Source: Alnus glutinosa
Taxonomy: Eukaryota; Streptophyta; Magnoliopsida; Fagales; Betulaceae
NCBI RefSeq assembly: GCF_958979055.1
Contig: NC_084890.1
Span: 20,668,649 to 20,732,648 of the forward strand
DNA length: 64,000 bases
Reading direction: 5' to 3'
Under the pieces are notes generated by a model. It saw only the letters and a program-made list of their open reading frames with translations, had not been told where the DNA came from and ran no database searches. Positions 34,316 through 44,678 of the stretch are shown here, one piece after another. Positions within the stretch are counted from its first letter, which is position 1. Each line of letters begins with the position of its first letter. The translations under genes were made by a program, and so were the position numbers.

Positions 34316-35950
34316 ATGTCGAGAATGAAGTCTATTGGCTCATCTGTGTTTCCATTTGTCTTCGCTCTCCTTTTGTCATTTTTATGGGCAACTTCGGCTC
34401 ACACACACGAAAGCTTTGTTCAGTGCCTGATCACCCTTCGTTCTGAAAACTCCAGCTCAATTTCTAAACTCATTTACACCCCAGCCAACTCCTCATATTC
34501 CTCTGTCTTGCAATTCTCCCTACAAAACCACAGATTCTCAACACCTGCCACCCCAAAACCTCTAGTCATTCTTACACCGTTGCATGTCTCCCACATCCAA
34601 GCAGCGATTAATTGTTCCCAAGAACATGGCATGCAAATAAGAGTTCGAAGCGGCGGTCACGATTATGAGGGTCTTTCTTATGTTTCAGATGTGCCGTTTG
34701 TCATAATTGATCTAATTAATCTTCGATCAATCAGTGTTGATGCAGAGCATAGCACGGCGTGGGTCCAAGCTGGTGCAACTATCGGTGAAGTTTATTATAG
34801 GATTGCCGAGAAAAGTAGAACTCTTGGCTTTCCGGCAGGACTTTGCACGACTCTGGGCGTTGGTGGACACTTCAGCGGGGGAGGGTACGGCACATTAATG
34901 CGCAAATATGGCCTTTCTGCTGATAATATTATTGACGCGCAATTGATTGATGTTAAGGGTAGAATCCTTGACAGAGAATCCATGGGAGAGGATCTGTTTT
35001 GGGCCATTCGAGGAGGAGGAGGGGCCAGCTTTGGAATCATTCTTGCATGGAAAATCAAGTTAGTTCATGTTCCATCAACTGTGACTGTTTTCACAGTTAA
35101 TCGGAACTTGGAACAAAACGCGACCAAGCTTGTTCACCGGTGGCAATATGTTGCAGCCAAGCTTCACGAAGACTTATTCATTCGCGTCATCTTAACAGGT
35201 GTCAATTCCAGCCAGGAAGGGAAGAGGACCATCCAAGCTTCATTCAATTCCTTATATCTTGGAGGGATAGATAAGCTCCTTCCATTGATGCAAGAGAGCT
35301 TCCCTGAGCTGGGTTTGATGAGAGAAGACTGTATTGAAATGAGTTGGATTGAATCTACCCTCTACTTTTTTGGATTCCCAATTGGGGAATCCTTGGATGT
35401 TTTGCTAAATAGGACTTCTCTCATAAGACCCCATTTTAAAGGAAAATCTGACTATGTCCAGGAACCTATTCCCGAAGTTGGGTTTGAAGGGATCTGGAAG
35501 AAGTTTCACGAGAAAGAGGCAGAGTCAGCTTTATTGATCCTGACTCCTTATGGTGGCAGAATGAGTGAAATCTCCGAATCTGCAATTCCTTTCCCACATA
35601 GAGCTGGAAATATCTACAAAATCCAACACTTTGTGTACTGGGAAGAAGAAGACACTGAGGCATCCGAAAGGCATATAAGTTGGATCAGAAGGCTTTACGG
35701 TTACATGGCTCCCTACGTTTCGAAATCTCCGAGAGCTGCATATGTCAATTATAGGGACCTTGACATTGGAACCAATAATAACAAAGGCAACACAAGCTAT
35801 AAACGGGCGAGCATATGGGGTACTAAATATTTCAAGAGCAACTTTGAGAGGTTAGTGCATGTGAAGACTATGGTTGATCCTGCTAATTTCTTTAAGAATG
35901 AACAAAGCATCCCACCTTTTTCATCCGGGTGGAAGAAGAGAGGCGATTAG
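34316..35950 (+). CDS. Berberine-bridge-enzyme-like FAD-linked oxidoreductase
   Basis: Intact single-exon gene of 544 residues, the usual length for plant BBE-like proteins, many of which lack introns. A signal peptide (hydrophobic FPFVFALLLSFLWATSA, residues 12-28) directs it to the secretory pathway, probably the apoplast or vacuole. The FAD-binding domain (about 81-250) has RSGGHDYEG with His115, the expected 8-alpha FAD attachment site, and CTTLGVGGHFSGGGYG with Cys177, the expected second covalent link, then GLSADNI and RGGGGASFGI. The C-terminal BBE domain spans about 476-534 (YVNYRDLDIG, then YFKSNFERL, VDPANFF). The KIQ near the active-site strand, rather than a Glu, is more like monolignol or sugar oxidases than true reticuline oxidase. 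Such enzymes oxidise alcohols and pass electrons to O2 or another acceptor; the substrate cannot be read here. Several N-x-S/T sites suggest glycosylation. It lies alone between TEs. Confidence 0.93.
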   Translation: MSRMKSIGSSVFPFVFALLLSFLWATSAHTHESFVQCLITLRSENSSSISKLIYTPANSSYSSVLQFSLQNHRFSTPATPKPLVILTPLHVSHIQAAINCSQEHGMQIRVRSGGHDYEGLSYVSDVPFVIIDLINLRSISVDAEHSTAWVQAGATIGEVYYRIAEKSRTLGFPAGLCTTLGVGGHFSGGGYGTLMRKYGLSADNIIDAQLIDVKGRILDRESMGEDLFWAIRGGGGASFGIILAWKIKLVHVPSTVTVFTVNRNLEQNATKLVHRWQYVAAKLHEDLFIRVILTGVNSSQEGKRTIQASFNSLYLGGIDKLLPLMQESFPELGLMREDCIEMSWIESTLYFFGFPIGESLDVLLNRTSLIRPHFKGKSDYVQEPIPEVGFEGIWKKFHEKEAESALLILTPYGGRMSEISESAIPFPHRAGNIYKIQHFVYWEEEDTEASERHISWIRRLYGYMAPYVSKSPRAAYVNYRDLDIGTNNNKGNTSYKRASIWGTKYFKSNFERLVHVKTMVDPANFFKNEQSIPPFSSGWKKRGD

Positions 35951-36424
35951 AGGTATTCAGATAGAAAAATTTATACTCGATCGGGATTCATGAATAAGGC
36001 CGTTTTCGTTTTTTACTTTTTTCTTTTACTGTAAGCATATCCATTTGCCTCCCTTTTGACCTTCCAACATTGCAAGATATTCAAGATAATTCCGGCATCA
36101 TCTAGAAATTGGCACCAATCCTAAATTGAAATTTAGTTGTGTAATTTTTTGTAGTTTAATTTCTCGTTGGTAACGAATATGTGAATGCATCAACATCTAG
36201 AAACTTAGATGTCTATTTTTTTTTCCCCTTCGTCTAAGCATATAACCAAACTAATTAGAAGAAAACAAAAGGAAGCAACCAAATTAATTAATGATCAACT
36301 CTAACATGATAGCTATAGTACATGCAGTGCCTATCATCTAAGTAGAGTTGTATTGGCTGCTTCCTTTAGTTTTTGTCTCAAATGACAGACTGGTACATGA
36401 GTGCCTCTTAATTGTATCCATATT
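35951..36424 (+). other. 3' flank of the BBE-like gene
   Basis: AT-rich. It probably contains the 3' UTR; a weak poly(A)-like gaataag occurs near 35992. Nothing else recognised before the G2 LTR. Confidence 0.4.
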
Positions 36425-36874
36425 TGATGCCGAAGAAAATCGGGCTTAAGATTTGAAGATTATTTCTTAAATAAGATCAGTCCAAGAATAGATAAAATCA
36501 TACAAAATATTTAAAGATTATTTTTAGAATAATATATTTTACTGTATGTACAAGAATTTTACTTTGTCTCAAAGTTTACGGTTATGTTTTATATTTTTAT
36601 TTCTTTCTTTTTCTCCAAGTATTCTGCTTGAAAAATGCTCAAATTTGCCTATATAAAGGCATGTCTATATTATTTTAGAAATCAAGTTTTGAAGTATAAA
36701 TTAAATTTTAAGTCTTTCACAGTTATTTTTTTGTTGGCTTATTCTGGACAATTAGGGGTTATTTCTTCCATATTTGTTATTTTCTCTCTTTCTAAATTCT
36801 ATTTTCTATCTTCAATTTATAGTTTCTGCTACTATCATATACTATCAAAACAATCTTAGCTCTGTCCTGCGTCA
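36425..36874 (+). repeat. G2 5' LTR
   Basis: TGATGCCGAAGAAAATCGGG...CTGTCCTGCGTCA. It contains CTATATAAAGGCATG (TATA, about 36649) and 'ctatcaaaacaatcttag', shared with the G1 LTR. Confidence 0.85.
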
Positions 36875-36916
36875 GCTGGTATTAGAGCTTTAGCATCTTC
36901 TTGGGTTGAATTTTCA

Positions 36917-37259
36917 TGACTGGTGGCCGTGGTTGGCATGGACAGATTCCAAATAAGGAAGTTCCATACCATGAACGCAGTGTATAGGACCTGATGATTG
37001 AAGACTTGCAAAAGCAGGTTATGGAGTTAACCCAGCGTCTAGCGGTGCAAAATATGGAGATGTATCGCGATATTGACGGTTGCGATTCAAAATACAATTT
37101 CGAGAACCCTTATGATTACAATCTTGTTCTGGTTCGGGAACAGTGTGGTTGGGATGAAGAGTTTCAACATAAAGAAGACGTTAAAGATCATTCTCAAAGT
37201 TTTGTAGATTGGAATTGTCCACCAACTTATGATACATATATCAATGATGAAGATCTTAT
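36917..37259 (+). pseudogene. G2 truncated gag start
   Basis: From the ATG at 36917 (MTGGRGWHGQIPNKE) an in-frame TAG occurs at about 36986. The frame then reads LMIEDLQKQVMELTQRLAVQ (coiled-coil), FENPYDYNLVLVREQ and DHSQSFVDWN until solo LTR D interrupts at 37260. It equals the first part of the G1 gag. The gag core and zinc knuckle are absent. Confidence 0.7.
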
Positions 37260-38043
37260 TGTGACGACCCATTTTTTTTTTTTTTTTTTATACAAAACAT
37301 CCACATAATCATTAATCCCTTAAAATATAAACGGATCATCACAGTGGCACGACGATATGTCGCAAAGCCAACATATGTACATACCCCATAATATGTACCT
37401 GGCGAATCAGAGTATAACATCTATCAACTATGAAGCGGAAAACATAACCTAATAGCGGAAATCACATCTTATACATCTATCACAAATAATTACAACAAAG
37501 AGCCATTAAATAACTATATGATTAAATCTTTCCTCGAATTAAATACATCACATAAATGGCTTAACAAAGATCATGTGGCACAAGCGTCACAAGCCATAAT
37601 CAAAATACCTAAAGGAATAGACATCCCGCGGTCTAACACATTACAACCGTCGCGTTGAGCTTCAGTCATAATATCCTCAGTATACTTCTACAACACCATA
37701 TACTACGACCGGAATACCTGCAGCCAAAGAAACATCATCTATACGGTTGTGGGGGTTCGCCACATCCGTATAGGTGGAATTATGAGCCCACCATCTTAGC
37801 ATAAATAATTACACTAAGACCTCAGAGGTATACTATTCATTGAGTTTTCGTAAAGAATCAACTTTTCATTTTTTAGTCGTGCGTACACTATAACAGCTAC
37901 CAATTTTATAAACTTTGTTTGAAAAACCCCCATAGCTGATATAGCAAACACCGACTAATAGCAAACATTTAAATACACTGGGCAGCTAGTATTATACGTA
38001 AAAGATTCGTTATAGAACACAATGGCATTTAAATCATGCAACC

Positions 38044-38250
38044 ATCCGATACCAATATACATAAGTTCTTTTTCTATCAAGACTTTTATGCATACTAATA
38101 CGTCTAGCAAAACTACAATATACTTTCATAAAAACATCACACAATCCGATACCAATATACATAAGTTCTTTTTCTATCAAGACTCTTATGCATACTAATA
38201 CGTTTAGCAAAACTACAATATACTTATCATGAAAACATTACACAATTTAA
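38044..38250. repeat. About 101-bp tandem duplication in LTR D
   Basis: Two copies of 'ccgataccaatatacataag' through 'aaaactacaatatact', starting near 38048 and 38148, differ at a few sites. Confidence 0.85.
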
Positions 38251-38285
38251 ACAATTGTATGCATGCTCATGATAGTCTTTTTGTT

Positions 38286-38452
38286 CATTATGAGCCTCAC
38301 GCTCTCTTCATTATTATGAGCCTCACGCTCTCTTCTTTATTATGAGCCTCACGCTCTCTTCATTATTATGAGCCTCACGCTCTCTTCTTTATTATGAGCC
38401 TCACGCTCTCTTCTTTATTATGAGCCTCACGCTCTCTTCTTTATTATGTGTT
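38286..38452. repeat. 26-bp minisatellite in LTR D (6 copies)
   Basis: Unit ttatgagcctcacgctctct plus tc(a/t)tta, six near-perfect copies. It sits about 300-490 bp downstream of the dyad in LTR orientation. Confidence 0.93.
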
Positions 38453-41400
38453 CGTGCATTATGCTTTACAACTCAAACTCTATACTCCTATTCTTTACAA
38501 ATCATGCTCTCTTCAAATACAATGAACCAATCAACATGAAGTTTTCTTTATTTTTCTTTGCATAATTGCAGTACATATTCAGACACTTTATATCAATTCA
38601 AACATTTCATTTATGCATCATTTCATAACATCATTGATATTTCAACACAATTGAAACTACTTAAAACATTCAAAGCATACATGTTAACATATCGTTGGTT
38701 CAATAGAAAATCATCTATCATTTGCATTTCTATAAAATACGAAAAATATCTTTTCTCAGTGAGTAGAATACTCACTTTGGCTGCATTGGACTCATGACTC
38801 GAACTCTACATCAGAGAACCCATTTAAGTCTCCAATCCGGACACTATCCTGCAAACATAGGTATCGTTAGACTACGCTATTGAACCCCATACCTTATGAC
38901 ACATAAACTACCCGTGTGCTCACCCGTCGCATTACTCGATCACTAGAACCAATTAAGCTCCTTTAACTACTATTAGGTCAATCCTCGCTTGTAGGTTTAT
39001 ATTTTATCACACTTACTATCTTTAAGATACTTCTATTATTTTTAAAGCATCCAATTAAACCATAATAAAGAATCTAACTTAATTGAATCAACCTTATCCA
39101 ACATATCATCAAAATCCTCATTTACGTATCAAGACCCATTCTCAACAACTTACATGAAGACTAGAATTGTATTACACAATCTAATATAATTCCTTAAGAT
39201 GAATTGCCACCGAGAGCTAAGCTTCATCAAAGAATCACCACTTAACTAGAAATCAAACTCATCCATGAAATCCAATAAAGACACACCCATCAAAGCTTCA
39301 ACTCCATTCCATAAGCATAATACTCAATTTACAATTCTCAAATCCAGATTTGGATTACCATCAAAATACCCATCCATATTACCAAAAATTTCAATACTTT
39401 CCCAATCCAAATAACTCAAACATTAATGGAAATCAAAGGACTAAAATAACATTAATAAATACTATTAGAGCCGAGATCCATAGCACTTAGTTCCAACTTC
39501 AATTAACGTCAACACTAAATTTACATATCCCAACTACCAAAAATCATTTAATTACGTACCCACTCAAAACTAAATTTCTAGGCAACTAAAACCCATCATC
39601 AAGTTCAAGCTTCAAACTCAATCAACGACAACCTAGAATTCATACTAAAAATCAATCCAAAACCTCGATACCCATTCAAAATCAAAACACCCAACCGATA
39701 TCAAATTCCAACTCATCAAAATCACAGCCTCCATCAATGCAAATCCAAAACCAGCCACCACCACACATCACAAATCAGCCATTAATAACCAATCATCCAT
39801 AGCCAACAAAAGTTATCCAAAATTAACATCAAAAGTCCAATAAACTACCCACAAGCGTCAATCACCATAGTAAATCAACTCAATGATCCTAAAAGAATCA
39901 ATAACCCCATTAGAATTTCAACTAGAAATTTAATCACTCCTAGTCTAGCAAAACAAGCAAGGCCAATCAACCCAACACCATAAATCCACAACAAAGAATC
40001 CCAAAATCATCCCTCATTCACACCATAATTTCATCAACAAAACACAAGAAAACACCATCAAAGAATCATACACATAAACCACCGAAAGCCCCAAAACACC
40101 CACCAAACCACTCACTCCATTCGGCGATAACCAAATAACCAAACCAGAATTTTCCACAACAACAATACCCATAAAAATTAGTCTTCTAAACCGAAGATCA
40201 TAACAACTCTAAGATTCCAACTTAGATCAATCTCCAAAGAGACCCATCAATCATAATTCAAGGATACAAACCCAAAACCCATTTTAGAATCATCAAACAC
40301 CAATATATCATCACAAAAACCGAAACCCATCACCATATTAACCTAAAATCCGAATCTAAACAAATCTTAAACCATACACATGGTTTTCGTGCTTTATAAT
40401 CAATGGGTAACATAAAAACACAAGAAAAATGCTAGAAATTACCCCACAAAGGCCCATGGCCGGAACCCATGAACCGTTGCTTCTCCTTCCCTTCTTCGTC
40501 TCTCATGGCCGGACAGCATCTCACATTTCGGGCTTTCCCTCAATTTCTGCAGATTTCTCTCGGTATCTCTCTCTCATTTTCCAATCAACCCAAGAGATTT
40601 AGACACAAATCTTATCAAATCACTAGGATTTATTCCCAAAATCAAATACCCATGAGCTAAAGAAATATAATTTACCTTGCTGGATTTTTGTTGGACATTA
40701 ACGAGCTAAGGGAGCAAAACTATGGACTGATCTTCGCCCAAAAAGGCCGGAAATCACGGCTCAGCTGCTACCCACTCAAAACGCCGGTGGCCTGACCACC
40801 GCACCACAGCTGTGGTCTCCCACGATCTCACTTTCACGGTGACTCAGTGCACCGAAGAGAAGGGGAAAAATGTGAGAGAAAGGAGCGGGAAGAAGCTGCT
40901 GCACGGGATGGACGAGAAGAAAGAGGAGAGAAAGAAGAGTAGAAGAGAAGAAATGGGGAGAGAGCTACAGAGATGCGTGGGAACAGAGAGGTGAGGTAGA
41001 GAAAAGAAGGGAAAAAGAAGAAAGAAAAGGAAAAGAGAGATGGGCGTGCAATCAGGAGAGAAAAGGGGAAAAAGAGAAAACGAAAAGAAAGAGGAAGAGA
41101 GAGGAAGTGGGTGGGACATGTCTCAGTGTCTGAGTGATATCTTCTCCCAGCCAACCACAGGCTGCCACATGGCAATGTAGATTACATTTTTATTTCAAGT
41201 CCCCCACTCATTAAATCATTGCAGGACCCCACTAATTTAAAGATCATATCTTTTGACAATTAATGTTTGACCCTACATTTACTCTAACCATATTTCGTCA
41301 ATGCAATTAATTTTTTTTATTATTCTAATTTTCAATATTTTATCTTAGACTCATTTTTATTTCAATCATATAAGTTTGTCTACTTAAAACTTATTAATAG

Positions 41401-41473
41401 TCCTATCTTATTTAATAAATATCATTTATTAAATGTCAAATGCCCTATTTAATTGCTTGGCCTTTACACTTAT

Positions 41474-41972
41474 AGAGGTAAGTTTTTTGTCATATGCTCA
41501 AGAGGTTGAACAAAAAGTGGATAATCATGTGTTTAATAAAAGTCCAAAGACTGAAATATCTCAATGGAATCTTTTGAAAGTTAATTATGTTGATTTTCTT
41601 GGGATTGAAAATTTATGTCAAATTTTCCTAAAGAAAATCTTGATGCATGTTTGTTTTAACATGCTTAAAGAAATTTTGATTTTTTGTGGTCAAAAAAGTA
41701 ATGAAAATTTTTGAAAAAATTTTACGGAGAGTGAATTTGTGACAAGCAATCAAGAGCTTGTGAAGATTATTTCATCTCAAGTTGATGCAAATAACTTCAG
41801 ATATAATATTCAGAGTCATATTGTGATGGATTGCAAGTTGTCTTTCTTCTGGCATCGAATTGCTTTGGTGTTAAGAACTATAGAATGAAATGAATTGATT
41901 AAACATCCAAAATATCGAGGCAAAGATGATTCGAAATAGAGGACGAATTCTTTTCTTCCAACCTGGTAAGAC
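41474..41972 (+). pseudogene. G2 3' internal remnant
   Basis: An AT-rich stretch with a weak open frame to 41714 and then NFRYNIQSHIVMDCKL-, FWHRIALV- and ELIKHPKYRGKDDSK-like readings before the polypurine block. It resembles the tail of short non-autonomous gypsy relatives. No domain recognised. Confidence 0.4.
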
Positions 41973-42428
41973 TGATGCAGGAGAATATCGAGCATAGGAT
42001 TTGAAGATTATTTCTTGAATAAGATCAGACTAAGAATGAAAAGAATTATACAAAATATCTAAAGATTATTCTTAGAATAATATATTTTACTTTATGTACA
42101 AGAATTTTACTTTGTCTCCAAATTTACAGTTATATTTTGTATTTTTATTTTTTTTGTTTTTTTCTCCAAGTATTCTGCTTGGAAAATACTTAAAACTTTG
42201 TCTATATAAAGGCATGCATGTTTGTATTATTTTAGAAATCAAGTTTTAAAGTATCAATTAAATTTTAAGTCTTTTAGAGTTATTTTTCTATTTACTTATT
42301 TGAGGCAATTAGGAGTTATCTCTTCTCTATTTATTATTTTCTTTCTTCCAAAATTTTCTTTTCTATCTTCAATTCATGATTTCTGCTATATCATACGCTA
42401 TCAAGCAATGATATGTCTATTCCGCGTC
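41973..42428 (+). repeat. G2 3' LTR
   Basis: TGATGCAGGAGAATATCG...CTATTCCGCGTCA. Clearly homologous to 36425-36874 but diverged by many substitutions and small indels, so the insertion is old. Confidence 0.85.
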
Positions 42429-43305
42429 AATATCCAATGCTTTGTACCGTCAATTACTTGGCAGCCCCATTTGCAGGGAAATGTTAGCGACAATATCATT
42501 GCTATTAGTGACCACGTGTGTCATCGTTGATGGGAATATATCAACGACAACACAATTGTAGTCGTTCATGTGGAATCTAAAATTTTATATATATATGATT
42601 CACAATTCCAAAATTTTTAAAATCACTCGCGTAAAAAAATGTACGATATAGCTCTCCCACACACGCCAACAATAAAAAGTTGCTCCTATTAAAACAAAGA
42701 CCCCAAAACAAGATCAATTTTCATAGCAAAACACCCATTCCACCAAATGAAGGACAACCTAATCCAACTGAACAACTACTCTGATTCAGCCCAAAACAGA
42801 GCAAGTCTACCACAACAATTAGCCACCAATTCAGCCATCAATAGGGCAAGCATATGGTTTTTCACAACACCCATGTGCATAAAAATTGCACACTAAAAGA
42901 CATTGGGGTGTGGAACCATATATGTGAGTTTCATGTATATGGAACCTACATGCATAGATCTCACAACTAATACGTCTTGGTTGTTTAATTATTGTGCACA
43001 TGATTTTTGTGCAAGTAACACTCTTCATAGGGCAATGCCAAAAACGCACAGCTTCTGAAAAATCAACACCCACTACAAAAATTAAATAAATAAATAAAAT
43101 ATATTTTTATTTTTAAAAAGAAAAAATTAAAGGGTTTAGTGGCATTTGTTTTAGTGGCATTCGTACAAAATCACGCTGTTTCACATGCATAAATCTCACA
43201 ACTAATATGTCTTGGTTGTTCAATTATTGTGCACATGAATTTTGTGCAAGTAACACTCTTCATAGGGCAATACCAAGAATGCACAGCTTTTGAAAAATCA
43301 ACACC
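42429..43305. repeat. Anonymous AT-rich DNA with a ~234-bp direct duplication
   Basis: The block 'tcttggttg', 'attattgtgcacatga', 'gcaagtaacactcttcatag' at 42950-43075 returns at 43185-43310, and both copies end in CACTACAAAAA. This suggests a CACTA-type end duplicated with its flank. No gene seen. Confidence 0.6.
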
Positions 43306-43930
43306 CACTACAAAAAATAAATAAAATAAAATAATTTTTTTTTTTAAGAAAATAAGGGGTTTAGTGACATTTGTTTTAGTGTCGTTCGTACAAAACCACG
43401 CTATTTAGTGCTGTCTATTGTTTAAACGACATTAAATTTAAAATTATTAAGGTTTGAGAGTAAACGTCACTAAAAAATTGATCAAACAACAGTAAATTTA
43501 AAATTAGTGGCGTTTAAAAAGCGCCCCTAATTTTTTTTTAGAATCGTTAGCTTTAAATGACACTAAAATTCTTCTTATATTATAAGCTCATCTCTCACTC
43601 TCAGCTCACACGTACGCTCCCCTTCCCCTCATTTTCTCTCACTCTCATCTCCCCTTTATTTTCTTCTTCATTTCATCTCTCCCCCCTATCCTGCGTTCTG
43701 TCCATGCTCGATCAAGGTAGATAAATGTGTCCATTTTTTTTCTTTTGGACAAAATTATCGTATATTTCAAGTTCTACAAGACAAAGGAGGTTCCAACTGG
43801 CTTTTAAGAGATCAAGAAGAGAAATGCTAAACGTGAGCCTTTTGTCCGTCTCATGTCCGTCTCTTTCCAGCATGGCACTAACAAATTTATTAAAAAAATA
43901 AAATAATTTAGGAAACACCGGGATACTGAA
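43306..43930. mobile_element. CACTA-like element remnant, one end only
   Basis: Starts CACTACAAAAAATAAATA and contains TTTAGTG(G/T)C(A/G)TT and AAATTAGTGGCG repeats of the subterminal type (43360-43530). A matching TTTTTGTAGTG end is not found downstream. Pyrimidine-rich after 43590. Confidence 0.5.
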
Positions 43931-44629
43931 ACTTCATTGCACCATTACAAATTTTCTCTCATTTCTCTTTCCCTCAAATCTCCTTCCCCATTTTCCGGCG
44001 ATCTCCATTTTTTTTGGCTGATGTCCAGAAGAGGCGTGCCCCCATTTTCGGCCGATTTCCAGCAAAACCCGGTCTGCTGGAGACTGGGTTCGACAGAGAG
44101 CGGCGTCAGCGTCGGATCTAGGCGGCCGGTCTGTGTTGGGTTGTTGGGTTCGAGAGATCGAGAGATCTGGGTGGGTGGGTTGTAGAGAAACCCAGTCGAT
44201 CTGGGCAGCGTCGGAGATCCGATACCCATCGGTGAGAGAGCTAGGCGTCGATCTGGGCGTTGGTCGGTGGGTCGTAGAGAAACCCGATCGATCTGGGTGG
44301 CGTCGGAGATCCGGTACCCGTCTGTGAGAGAGCTGGGCGTCGGTCGGTGGACCAGCAGGATCTGGGTGGCCGGTCAGTGCTAGGTGAGAGAGAGAGAGAG
44401 AGCTGGGATGGCCGGTCGAGCTAGACGTCGGATCTACTGGTTTCGAGGTACTCCGAGGGAGAGAGAGCATCGTTGGCGTTGCGTCGGCAAGGGCGTCGGA
44501 TTTCCGGTCGGTGGGATGGGGAAGGCGACAGTGAAGAGGGGAGGATTTGGTCGGTGGGGGAGGGGACAGTGGAGAGGGGGAGAAAAATGAATCTAAATGA
44601 ACCCTTTTCTTCAAGCTTTCTTGTTTTAG

Positions 44630-44677
<48 letters not shown>
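43931..44677. repeat. GC-rich segment with a 92-bp repeat, ending in 48 A
   Basis: Sharply GC-richer than its surroundings. A 92-bp unit containing 'gtagagaaaccc', 'gatctggg' and 'gcgtcggagatccg' is repeated (44182 and 44274 starts). It ends in an A-run at 44630-44677. The Pro/Ser-rich minus-strand frame at 43934-44614 has no recognisable domain. Could be a retroposed sequence or a LINE/SINE 5' part; not resolved. Confidence 0.45.

Positions 44678-44678
<1 letters not shown>

Larger units (their letters stand above)
37260..41468 (-). mobile_element. Solo LTR D (4.2 kb), gypsy type
   Basis: Ends TGTGACGACCC...GGCCTTTACA with a perfect TSD CTTAT (37255-37259 and 41469-41473). In minus orientation it reads TGTAAAGGCC...GGGTCGTCACA. 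No gag or pol. The dyad GTGAGTAgaaTACTCAC at 38759-38775 and the 'gcggaaaacata' block near its right-hand end match LTRs A, B and C, so it is a long relative of these. Its size is unusual for a solo LTR. A stretch of about 1.8 kb (39000-40800) is nearly free of G on the plus strand and has no ORF. Purine-rich 40850-41110 gives spurious ORFs. Confidence 0.8.
36425..42428 (+). mobile_element. G2: short non-autonomous gypsy element with solo LTR D nested inside
   Basis: LTRs 36425-36874 (450 bp) and 41973-42428 (456 bp), both starting TGATGC and ending GCGTCA. The flanks ATATT and ATATC give an imperfect 5-bp TSD. A primer-binding site CTGGTATTAGAGC follows the left LTR, and 'gaggacgaattcttttcttcc' precedes the right one. 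Net length without D is about 1.8 kb: a gag start and a short 3' stretch, no protease, RT or integrase. The LTR family is the same as in G1. Confidence 0.85.

Noticed and set aside
34795..35663. Minus-strand open frames inside the BBE-like gene
   Set aside because: Overlap a clearly conserved sense gene and have no features of their own.
40812..41175. Arg/Glu-rich plus-strand and Phe/Ser-rich minus-strand frames
   Set aside because: Purine-rich low-complexity tract within LTR D.
43934..44614. 226-codon Pro/Ser-rich minus-strand frame
   Set aside because: Follows a GC-rich tandem repeat. It has overlapping open frames on both strands and no domain or conserved block.
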